Below, piece after piece: positions 1 through 6,249 of a stretch of DNA of 6,251 nt. Every line of letters starts with the position of its first letter. Positions within the stretch are counted from its first letter, which is position 1. The notes under the pieces were generated by a model, which made no database searches, was not told the DNA's origin, and saw nothing but the letters and a program-made list of their open reading frames with translations. Origin of the DNA: Fidelibacterota bacterium (GTDB lineage Bacteria; Fidelibacterota; Marinisomatia; Marinisomatales; UBA1611); the NCBI GenBank assembly GCA_012964275.1, contig DTUG01000076.1, forward strand, positions 1 through 6,251, in the 5' to 3' direction. Position numbers and translations under genes: made by a program.

Positions 1-653
1 CCCGAATCCAGTGCCCGATTTCCAGATGGCTCCACCAATTTATATTTCAGTATTTTTAAACTGGGCGGTTCATTTGTATCCCCACAACCAATTTTAGAAA
101 AACCGCTTTCTTCGCCTTCAGAATCAACAGCTGAAACGACATAACACACTGGCTCTGTGTATCCAAGCCCAATATGCGTATACGCAGGTGATTTCATCTT
201 CCCTAAAAATGACAGTGAATCATTAACGATCTGTCTGTATACCCGATAATCAAAAGCTCCCTGGATCGCATTCCATGTCAAACGGGCTGATTTTACATCA
301 CCAATGACTTGTAAACCAGTTGGTGGTTTTAAGAAAACTTTAGCACAATGCTGATTGGACAATTCACTCTCTACATCATATTTGTCGACGCTTGTTATCT
401 GGTAGCAATGGGTTTCTCCCGGTGGAGTATTATCTGTAAATGAAGTACCTGTAAGCGATTTCAGAAATCCGCCATCCCGATATAGATTATAGTGTTTGGC
501 AAGGCTAACCACATTCCAGATCAAGTTAACCGATTTTTCATCTTTCAATGAAGAGAGAACAGGAGGGTCAACGAACTCTCGCGTTGTTTCCTTTACTTTT
601 TCTGAAACTGGACCATCAATATCTAAGTTATCTTTCGCTGAAACAGAATTCTT
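1..653 (-). pseudogene. 3' continuation (shifted frame) of the broken CPD-FN3 paralogue, running off the window
   Basis: Reading the minus strand in the other frame from about 653 gives an open frame to base 1 with no stop. It reads SVSAKDNLDIDGPVSEKV, the end of a B-type FN3 module (to about 573). Next comes an A-type FN3 module (about 566-310; IWNVV, YNLYRDGG, PGETHCYQITSVD). Then a B-type module follows (about 309-69; GDVKSARLTWNAIQG, CYVVSAVDSEGEES). Last is LKYKLVEPSGNRALDSG, which matches the start of the CARDB-like region of the large upstream gene (VEKYFVEQSDNQILDG). Both FN3 modules carry the 19-spaced cysteine pair. An ATG at 656-654 opens this frame but sits inside an FN3 domain and is unlikely to be a genuine start. 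By homology the missing remainder may end in a caspase-like domain, which cannot be seen here. The frame's integrity argues for a recent lesion or a sequence error. Confidence 0.82.
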
Positions 654-656
654 CAT
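628..656 (-). other. Frameshift / small deletion site inside the second FN3 module of the paralogue
   Basis: The upstream frame reads EASFKDEEF and then hits TAA at 630-628. The next frame picks up FN3 sequence as SVSAKDNLD from base 647. In complete B modules of the neighbour gene, 16 residues (48 bases) separate the Asp of the FKD/IHK position from the Asp of SSLD/SSVD (401 to 418 and 1001 to 1018). Here only 22 bases lie between them, so about 26 bases appear to be missing. That loss accounts for both the shortened module and the frame change. Confidence 0.75.
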
Positions 657-1416
657 CCTTGAAAGACGCCTCATCACTGGTAGCGACAATTTCATTGTCA
701 CGGTAAATATTGTAAGATTTCGCACCTTCTACTGGATTCCATTTCAAAAGAATTTTATTTTTATCTACTGTTGTCTGAATTCCACGGGGAACATCGGTCA
801 ATGCGCTAATGCATAGTACTGGACTTAGTGGTCCCCTAAACCCGTGTTCTCCCAAAGCCATGACCTGATAGCAATATTTGACCCCCGGAACGGCCAATGT
901 ATCTTTGAAAATATGGTCATTCGATTCAAAAATCATCTCATCATCCCGGTATAATTGATATATTTTAGCCTGGGATCTTTTACCCCAACTAATGGTAATC
1001 TTTCCGCTGCCAACCTCAGTTTTTACAGGCTTCATTCTTAAAGCTGGATCCGTTTCAAGGGCTTTTGCGTTTGAATAGGTATATACCAAAGGAAGATCTG
1101 GAGTGGGTTTTATAATCAACCTCAATACAAGATCTCTATTGCGTTTTCTACGAGGGTTTATTTTTATTCTAGATTGACCATCCTCTGGATGCTTCACTTC
1201 TAAATAGTAAAAATCCGGTTTTACTTCCTTAAATGCAAACCGGCCCTTACGGTTACTTGTCTCAACCACTACCGGTATATTTTCAAGATTTAAAAGTGTT
1301 ATGTTGGCCTTACGAACAGGTTTATTTTCCAGATTAAAAATAACTCCAGAAATTGAAACTGTTTTGGCAGTCACAATTTGAATACCCAATACTAATATAG
1401 AGATAATTTTAATCAT
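628..1416 (-). CDS. 5' part of a frameshifted paralogue: exported CPD-FN3 protein
   Basis: 262 codons from ATG 1416 to TAA 628. A GTG (1419) directly precedes the ATG, but the ATG is preferred; there is no clear Shine-Dalgarno sequence before either. Residues 1-17 are a signal peptide (MIKIISILVLGIQIVTA). Residues 19-101 are a carboxypeptidase-regulatory-like domain (SISGVIFNLENKPVRKANI, GRFAFKEVKP) ending in a basic stretch (NPRRKRNRD). Residues 129-207 are an A-type FN3 module with a Cys182/Cys202 pair. A B-type FN3 module starts near 208 (LLKWNPVEGAKSYNIYRD) and is cut after FKDEE. The last residues (FCFSER) are out of frame and not part of the ancestral protein. The same module continues in another frame (see 1-653). 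The N-terminus aligns residue for residue with that of the large upstream gene, which supports tandem duplication. It is probably co-transcribed with that gene. Function unknown. Confidence 0.85.
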   Translation of the reverse strand: MIKIISILVLGIQIVTAKTVSISGVIFNLENKPVRKANITLLNLENIPVVVETSNRKGRFAFKEVKPDFYYLEVKHPEDGQSRIKINPRRKRNRDLVLRLIIKPTPDLPLVYTYSNAKALETDPALRMKPVKTEVGSGKITISWGKRSQAKIYQLYRDDEMIFESNDHIFKDTLAVPGVKYCYQVMALGEHGFRGPLSPVLCISALTDVPRGIQTTVDKNKILLKWNPVEGAKSYNIYRDNEIVATSDEASFKDEEFCFSER

Positions 1417-1464
1417 CACAGGAAAGTGTGAAATTATATGAATACTGATGATGTCAATTCGCCG
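1417..1464 (-). promoter_or_regulatory. Short intergenic gap with possible weak promoter; start codon lies in a small inverted repeat
   Basis: This is the only non-coding stretch, between the large gene's TAG and the paralogue's ATG. On the minus strand it has TTGACA (1457-1452) and TATAAT (1438-1433), both perfect sigma-70 hexamers. The spacer is only 13 bases, well short of the usual 16-18, so function is doubtful. TCACA-CTTTCC-TGTGA (1431-1416) is a 5-bp inverted repeat reaching the first base of the ATG. There is no purine-rich ribosome binding site and no terminator-like hairpin with a T run, so read-through from the upstream gene is likely. Confidence 0.25.
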
Positions 1465-4400
1465 CTAAGGGAGGCGGAATAGGACTCGATCAGGCTTTTG
1501 AGTAAACAATTGTGGCGTTTGCGGTAGATCAGCGTATAGAAGTTTGGTAGTGTCGTGTACATTTTTCTTGATATAATCATGTAACTCCGATACGGTAACA
1601 GCCTTATCACCATTGTCTGCTTCACCCCGGATGCCTTTAAGGAAATAATAAGTGAATAGCCCATTATCCATATCTGGATGATCATACGATATTTCAGTCG
1701 TATTTGCTGCAAAAAATGCTGTGATGCCTTTCGGAGGAATTAATTCTTCTGCAATGACCGGCTTAGGAGGTGGAACCGGTTCTTCTTTTTTCTTTTTCTT
1801 TTTCTTCTTTTTCTTCTTCGGTTCCTCTTCAACCACAATAGGCTTAGGACGTTCTATATGCTGTTCAAACCCCGCATTATTGAAATCAACATCCATGAAT
1901 AGAAATATGTCCCGAATCTGATCCATTTTCTGGATTTCAGATAACATCCAATAAAGATCCTTGATTTTAAAGAACGAGTGCAGTTTATTTTTATCAGCAT
2001 CAAAAGGAATCAGACATTTTTCTCCAGCAATCGTAGTTCCTTCCCCTGAATAGTATAGCATTAAATCGACAGAATCCACATTAGTGTATTGCAGACCAGA
2101 TTCAATTTTTTCACGTAAAAAACCCAGGTGCGGATTGAATATTTCACGAAAATTATGGCTAGAAATACCATCTTCAAAAAACCAGAATTGTGATGGGATT
2201 ATTTGGTGGTTCTCAATGCCGAACAGTTCTGAAAAATAACGCCTTACCAACTTTACATTTTCTTCAGAAGACATACGACCGGGAATGTCCTCAGTCCAAA
2301 ACTTCCGGTTACCTAAAACAATGCCTACCAATTCTCTAGAGGTTTTACCATTTGGAATATCTAAAAGAAGTTCATGATCAATTGCAGCCTGACCGGGTTG
2401 AACAAAATCAGGCATGGGTACATCAAAAGCTTTTAATTCATCCTTGCCTTTATAATATTTTAAAACTTCCAAATGAATTGGGATCGTTTTGCGTACATCA
2501 AAATAATCGTACGTATCAAAATAAACAGTAAATCGGTCTTCCTTACTCAAGACTTCAAAACTGTAATCAAACCATTCTCCTCCCGCTAACAAACCAAATG
2601 TATGAACCTCATCAGGATCTTTCTGAAATGTCTCATCGCGGCGAAATGCTAAAACTGCAGTATCAGTTTTTCCTATAGATAAATTTTGAAACCGAACTGT
2701 TAAAGTAGCTGTCTCATTCTTAGGAATATAATGATGGCCAAATTCATTATCGATGGCAAAATCAGTGATCACCAGGTTAGGAGCAATCACAGCCAAGGTT
2801 GGAAAACTTACCGGCACTGGTTTAAGATCCATCCCCGCATACTCATCAATACGAATATTAAAATTTCTTTCACCTGTTTCGATTTTCAATTTTGCAAATA
2901 AAGGAAATGTTATAGTTATCGAATCACCGACACCCAACACGGGAATAGTTGCTACTGTGTCAATGGCTAGAGAAGGTGTTATGGCATGGTCAACAGGTTC
3001 GAGCCATGGTTTTAATACACGCGCAGGACTGCGGCCATCATTAACTATTTTTGCAATAATAAAACCTTTTTCCTGTCCATCAAGTATCTGGTTATCAGAC
3101 TGCTCAACAAAATATTTTTCTACTAATGATAAATGCGGTGGCGGTACTACCCACCCGCATGTTACAGGGGATATAGGCCCCTCGTCGCCATCAGCATCAA
3201 CCGATGACATTTTATAACAATATTCGGTATCAAATTCCAATCCCTTATGTATATAATATATACTAGTAGTCTTCGTCATAAATTTTGTCTCACCATTCTC
3301 TTTATTGTGAGTATATATTTTGTATTGTTCAGCTCCCAGCATTTTTTTCCACTTAAACACAACTCGTTTAACGTCCCCTGTCAGGGATAATCCTTTAGGA
3401 TAATTAACCAGTACTTTAAAACATTCTTCATTTGAAAAAGGACCCTCTGTGCCATAGGTATCTTTGGCCGATATTTTATAGCAATAGAATTTTCCAGGGT
3501 CGACAGCATCCACATAAAATGTATCTGATTGATCAGCCAGCAGCACGCCATCCCGGTAAATTTTGTAGATATGATCTATCCGGAGTGGAAGTTTATTCCA
3601 TGTGATCGTGATTTGTTTTAAATCTGCAGCACCAGCCATTGCAGGTGCGGTGACCTCTTCATGGGTTCTCAAAGTTAAGGATACTTTTGGGCCATCATCG
3701 CTATCAGGGTCAAAGGAAGCTAAATCGTATTTATATCCTCTATCAAATTCGAGGTTTTCTTCAAAATGAGAAAATTCATTTGTTGTCAAAATTAGTTCAC
3801 CATCACGATATAAGTGGTAGCCACTAACCCCTTCAACTGAATTCCAGGAAAAACTTATCGTATTTCTCAAGATCTCTGATGTAAAATTAGCCGGCGGTGC
3901 AAATTGTCCTTTAGCGCACTCAGTGTTAGACTGTTCTCCTTCAGTCTCGTATTGATCTGCAGCCGATACTGAGTAACAATACTCTTTTCCTGGCGCTACA
4001 TTATCTGCAAAAGATGGCTGGTCAATATCACCTAGGTAATTCCCATTTCGGAATAGTTTATAATAAACAGCAACGGGTGAAAGATCAGTCCAGGTTACCT
4101 TCACTGAATTCACATCTCCTTGTGCAACCAATACAGGGGTTAATACCTCTGGATGTGTATTCACAATTGTCTCCTCTGCCATGGTTCCTTCATCGCCGTC
4201 ACCATCAAGAGAATTAATACTATACTTATATTCTGTACCCCACTCCAGAGTATCTATATAAATTAATTCTTCCTGTTTTGAAATCCGCTCATCATCCCGA
4301 TATAATGCATATTTTTCCACATTGGGAATCGCAACCCAATCCAAGGTCACAATCCTGCCGCTTAATTCAGTTTTTAACGCTCCCATTTTTATATTTGGCT

Positions 4401-6249
4401 TCAGGGTTGGATATTGGTAGGATGATTTTTCCTTGATCTTATTTGATTCCGGTCCTTCTAGGTCATACAAATCCCAGGCACGGACAAAATATTCATAACG
4501 CTTACCGGGTGCGACATTATCAACGTACAGTGTTTTATTAATCTTCTCAGCGATAGCTTTATTGTTTTTATACACGGTATAAGATTCGGCATGGGGCAAT
4601 GCTTTCCATTTGATTAATAATTTCTGTACACCACTTTTCACAATCATTTCAGGACGTAGACCATCGGTAGAAAGGGGTATTGTTACATTTAAATTCTTAT
4701 TCTTTACAATTACATTTTTACCACCGTTTCCCGCGTACTCGCCATTGTTACCGTGTCCGTCGCCAAACGCCTTAATAATGTATTCACCGGCAATGATCCT
4801 ATTTTCAAAAGTGAACTTTCCGTTCGAACCTGCAGTAAATTCTTCCCACAAAACATTATCTTTGGTATAAAGAAAAACTTTCGCTTCTTCAATTTTTGGT
4901 TGACCTGTCTCATTTTTCAACTGACCAATTATCTTGTATATTTCAGGAGTATTTTCTATAGCTGGTTCAGATTCCGGACCTTCCAGACCATCACCATCTA
5001 AAGATGAGATCTTATACGTATATTTCCTCCCAAAATCCAAATCCAGATCTTTGTATTTAGTTTTACGGGAATTTGTTAATTCATCTCCATCGCGATAAAT
5101 ATTATAGGACGTGGCACCTTCTACAGGTACCCATTTAATGGTGATGGAATTCATTTCATCAGAGTAGGGTTCTCCAAGCTTTAGAGCAATCTCTTCCGGT
5201 GGCGGGTATTGAGCTTTATCACATGCAGGGCTGGACTGGCTGCCTTCTGTACCGTATTTATCAACGGCAGTTACTGTGAAACAGTTATCGGTACCCGGCT
5301 CAGTTTTGGCAGTATAGGTGATTTTCTTGGTCGAATCAATCAACGTACCATTCTGGTAAACCCTATATATTACAGCGAGTTCGTTTTTGCTCCACTCAAG
5401 GTCCACAATGCTTTCACCCGCTTCCGCAGTGATCTTTTTTATCTTTTTTACTTTTTTATGGGTCTTTCCTGCAGCCGGACTTGGCTTAGGTCCCTCTTCC
5501 TGATGGTGATCCATCGCAACGACCATATAAGAATAGTCTTCATCATACTTGAGCTTGAAATCACTATATTCCGTCTCAGTGGTTGTATTTATCAAATCAT
5601 CATCACGATAAATATTGTAAGAAGATGCATTTTCAACAGGATTCCAAGTGAGATTAATTGTATTTTTATTAGCCTTTGCTCTTATCTGTTTTGGGGATGG
5701 AAGCCGTGCCTTACCGTATTCTGTCAAAGACCGAGTTCCTTTTTTACCACTTTTGTCGATTGACGTGACATTATAAGCGTATGATTTACCCCCACCGACT
5801 TTATCCTTATAAGTTGGTTTTTTAATTGTAATCAATTCCTGATTATCCTTAAAGATCACGTATTCCGCAGCACCAGTTACAGGTTTCCAGGTCACAACGA
5901 TACTTCCAACTTCAGATTTAACAGTCAACTGAGGCTGTTTCTCATCCTGGTTGGCTGTGACTTCCAAACCTGTGACTTCTGAAGATTTCAAATCAATTTC
6001 TTGTGTGGCGGTATATCCCCCTTCTCCATAAATATTTAGCGTATATTTACCCGGTTTTATTTTTTTAAACTTGAATTTTCCATTGCTTCTGGCTTTTCCA
6101 GTAGCCACCAATTGATGCTTCATTGAATATAAGGTAAGGCGAGCATTAGGCAATTTTTTTCCACTTTCATTATAGACACGACCAGATATTGTAAATGTCT
6201 GGGCAAAGATCTGACTAACAAGTAGAAATACAACCAAAGCATACCGCAA
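1465..6249 (-). CDS. Exported multidomain CPD / FN3 / CARDB protein with a C-terminal catalytically degenerate caspase-like domain
   Basis: About 1594 residues. Residues 1-16 are a Sec-type signal peptide, with probable cleavage after IFA. Residues 18-98 are a carboxypeptidase-regulatory-like beta domain (TISGRVYNESGK, SNGKFKFKKIKPGKY). Residues 106-434 hold four FN3 modules, 437-526 a second CPD-like domain, 532-1033 six more FN3 modules, 1036-1262 a CARDB-like beta region, and 1303-1592 a caspase-fold domain. The FN3 modules show the family's Trp (TWNPV), YNIYRD and YxYxxSSxD signatures. The caspase positions for His and Cys read Glu1403 and Asp1455, so peptidase activity is unlikely. The role is unknown; a surface or periplasmic binding scaffold is an inference. 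No T9SS-type C-terminal tail or membrane anchor is visible. The first codon here is TTG (6249), two bases from the window edge, and the next Met is residue 43. The real start is either this TTG or a few codons outside the window. The stop is TAG at 1465-1467. A truncated paralogue follows 48 bases downstream. Confidence 0.93.
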   Translation of the reverse strand: MRYALVVFLLVSQIFAQTFTISGRVYNESGKKLPNARLTLYSMKHQLVATGKARSNGKFKFKKIKPGKYTLNIYGEGGYTATQEIDLKSSEVTGLEVTANQDEKQPQLTVKSEVGSIVVTWKPVTGAAEYVIFKDNQELITIKKPTYKDKVGGGKSYAYNVTSIDKSGKKGTRSLTEYGKARLPSPKQIRAKANKNTINLTWNPVENASSYNIYRDDDLINTTTETEYSDFKLKYDEDYSYMVVAMDHHQEEGPKPSPAAGKTHKKVKKIKKITAEAGESIVDLEWSKNELAVIYRVYQNGTLIDSTKKITYTAKTEPGTDNCFTVTAVDKYGTEGSQSSPACDKAQYPPPEEIALKLGEPYSDEMNSITIKWVPVEGATSYNIYRDGDELTNSRKTKYKDLDLDFGRKYTYKISSLDGDGLEGPESEPAIENTPEIYKIIGQLKNETGQPKIEEAKVFLYTKDNVLWEEFTAGSNGKFTFENRIIAGEYIIKAFGDGHGNNGEYAGNGGKNVIVKNKNLNVTIPLSTDGLRPEMIVKSGVQKLLIKWKALPHAESYTVYKNNKAIAEKINKTLYVDNVAPGKRYEYFVRAWDLYDLEGPESNKIKEKSSYQYPTLKPNIKMGALKTELSGRIVTLDWVAIPNVEKYALYRDDERISKQEELIYIDTLEWGTEYKYSINSLDGDGDEGTMAEETIVNTHPEVLTPVLVAQGDVNSVKVTWTDLSPVAVYYKLFRNGNYLGDIDQPSFADNVAPGKEYCYSVSAADQYETEGEQSNTECAKGQFAPPANFTSEILRNTISFSWNSVEGVSGYHLYRDGELILTTNEFSHFEENLEFDRGYKYDLASFDPDSDDGPKVSLTLRTHEEVTAPAMAGAADLKQITITWNKLPLRIDHIYKIYRDGVLLADQSDTFYVDAVDPGKFYCYKISAKDTYGTEGPFSNEECFKVLVNYPKGLSLTGDVKRVVFKWKKMLGAEQYKIYTHNKENGETKFMTKTTSIYYIHKGLEFDTEYCYKMSSVDADGDEGPISPVTCGWVVPPPHLSLVEKYFVEQSDNQILDGQEKGFIIAKIVNDGRSPARVLKPWLEPVDHAITPSLAIDTVATIPVLGVGDSITITFPLFAKLKIETGERNFNIRIDEYAGMDLKPVPVSFPTLAVIAPNLVITDFAIDNEFGHHYIPKNETATLTVRFQNLSIGKTDTAVLAFRRDETFQKDPDEVHTFGLLAGGEWFDYSFEVLSKEDRFTVYFDTYDYFDVRKTIPIHLEVLKYYKGKDELKAFDVPMPDFVQPGQAAIDHELLLDIPNGKTSRELVGIVLGNRKFWTEDIPGRMSSEENVKLVRRYFSELFGIENHQIIPSQFWFFEDGISSHNFREIFNPHLGFLREKIESGLQYTNVDSVDLMLYYSGEGTTIAGEKCLIPFDADKNKLHSFFKIKDLYWMLSEIQKMDQIRDIFLFMDVDFNNAGFEQHIERPKPIVVEEEPKKKKKKKKKKKEEPVPPPKPVIAEELIPPKGITAFFAANTTEISYDHPDMDNGLFTYYFLKGIRGEADNGDKAVTVSELHDYIKKNVHDTTKLLYADLPQTPQLFTQKPDRVLFRLP
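1474..2343 (-). other. Caspase-like (C14 / orthocaspase-type) domain with both catalytic residues replaced
   Basis: Residues 1303-1592. Fold landmarks in order are: strand 1 ELVGIVLGNRKF (usual A-x-x-IGN-x-x-Y); a helix with SSEENVKLVRRYFSELFGI and IENHQII; strand DSVDLMLYYSGEG (usual D-x-x-x-x-YYSGHG); KCLIPFDAD; a KIKDLYWMLSEI helix; strand IRDIFLFMDVDFNNAG (usual VxLxLDACFSG); then AFFAANTTEISYDHPDMDNGL, FTYYFLKGIRGEADNGD, VTVSELHDYIKKNV and QTPQLF, all typical of the C-terminal half. The catalytic His is Glu1403 (2041-2043) and the catalytic Cys is Asp1455 (1885-1887). The domain's only Cys (1412) is in the LIPFDAD strand, not at an active-site position. The domain ends two residues before the stop codon. 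Confidence 0.85.
1780..1819 (-). repeat. Lysine-tract low-complexity linker (homopurine on the coding strand)
   Basis: Forty consecutive pyrimidines on the plus strand are mixed AAA/AAG codons encoding 11 lysines (residues 1478-1488). The tract is flanked by EEEP and EEP, then PVPPPKP. It splits the caspase-like domain after the pseudo-catalytic strand and before the FTYYFLKG half. The longest A run is six, so it is not a simple homopolymer, but it is a plausible slippage and ribosome-stalling spot. Confidence 0.9.
2464..3144 (-). other. CARDB-like beta-sandwich region between FN3 array and caspase-like domain
   Basis: Residues 1036-1262 contain two segments. The first (about 1036-1150) reads DGQEKGFIIAKIVNDGRSPA and then a GDSITITFPL strand. 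The second (about 1155-1262) reads PNLVITDFAIDNEFG and ATLTVRFQNLSIGKTDTA, a classical CARDB-style start and core. These resemble archaeal/bacterial adhesion-type CARDB domains, which often precede caspase-like domains in environmental bacterial proteins. The assignment is by pattern only. The first segment also begins in the paralogue at the window edge. Confidence 0.6.
3151..4656 (-). repeat. Second FN3 array of the large gene (six modules, A-B-A-B-A-B)
   Basis: Residues 532-1033 are six FN3 modules starting near 532, 622, 702, 784, 866 and 949. The A modules (1st, 3rd, 5th) carry a VAPGK or VDPGK turn and the WDLYDLEG, ADQYETEG or KDTYGTEG loop. The B modules (2nd, 4th, 6th) carry LEWGTEY, LEFDRGY or LEFDTEY and the acidic loops DGDGDEG, DPDSDDGP and DADGDEG. 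Cys pairs sit at 758/778, 923/943 and 1011/1031. The last module is the closest match to the last FN3 module of the downstream paralogue (TGDVKRVVFKW against IGDVKSARLTW). Confidence 0.88.
4672..4941 (-). other. Internal second carboxypeptidase-regulatory-like domain
   Basis: Residues 437-526 start with YKIIGQLKNETGQPKIEEAKV and include AGSNGKFTFENRIIAGEYIIKAFG, the same layout as the N-terminal CPD domain (GRVYNESGKKLPNA, SNGKFKFKKIKPGKYTL). A Gly/Asn-rich insertion (about 496-512, GDGHGNNGEYAGNGGKN) extends a loop near the C-terminal end. Such domains are usually beta-sandwich spacers in exported proteins. Its place in mid-protein, ahead of a second FN3 series, marks an internal duplication boundary. 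Confidence 0.75.
4948..5934 (-). repeat. First FN3 array of the large gene (four modules, A-B-A-B)
   Basis: Residues 106-434 are four FN3 modules of about 80 residues, starting near 106, 184, 268 and 348. Type A modules (1, 3) have a G-G-G-K/E-P-G-T turn before strand F. Type B modules (2, 4) have LKYDEDY or LDFGRKY at that place and end in EEGP or LEGP. Module 3 carries the Cys323/Cys343 pair. Modules 2 and 4 share PVExAxSYNIYRD with the broken module of the downstream paralogue, which suggests recent module copying. Confidence 0.85.

Noticed and set aside
1416..1431. TCACA-N6-TGTGA palindrome as a CRP-type operator
   Set aside because: The half-sites are in the opposite order to the CRP consensus (TGTGA-N6-TCACA), and the site overlaps the start codon. 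It is at most a weak hairpin.
1462..1477. CCGC...GCGG inverted repeat at the stop codon as a terminator
   Set aside because: The stem is only four base pairs with an eight-base loop and no T run follows on the minus strand.
1434..1712. Minus-strand open frame of 92 codons overlapping the end of the large gene
   Set aside because: It is an out-of-frame shadow of the caspase-like C-terminus, which is conserved up to its TAG stop.
1721..1921. Plus-strand open frame with a poly-phenylalanine stretch
   Set aside because: It is the antisense of the lysine-tract linker in the large gene and has no recognisable domain.
5209..5763. Plus-strand open frame of 184 codons, and similar ones at 2753-3217 and 496-816
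   Set aside because: Each lies opposite well-supported FN3/CARDB coding sequence, has no domain of its own, and has composition typical of antisense shadows.
1..6249. FN3 DNA repeats as a CRISPR-like or tandem satellite array
   Set aside because: The periodicity of about 240 bases is that of FN3 protein domains, the repeats are diverged, and coding frame is kept across them.
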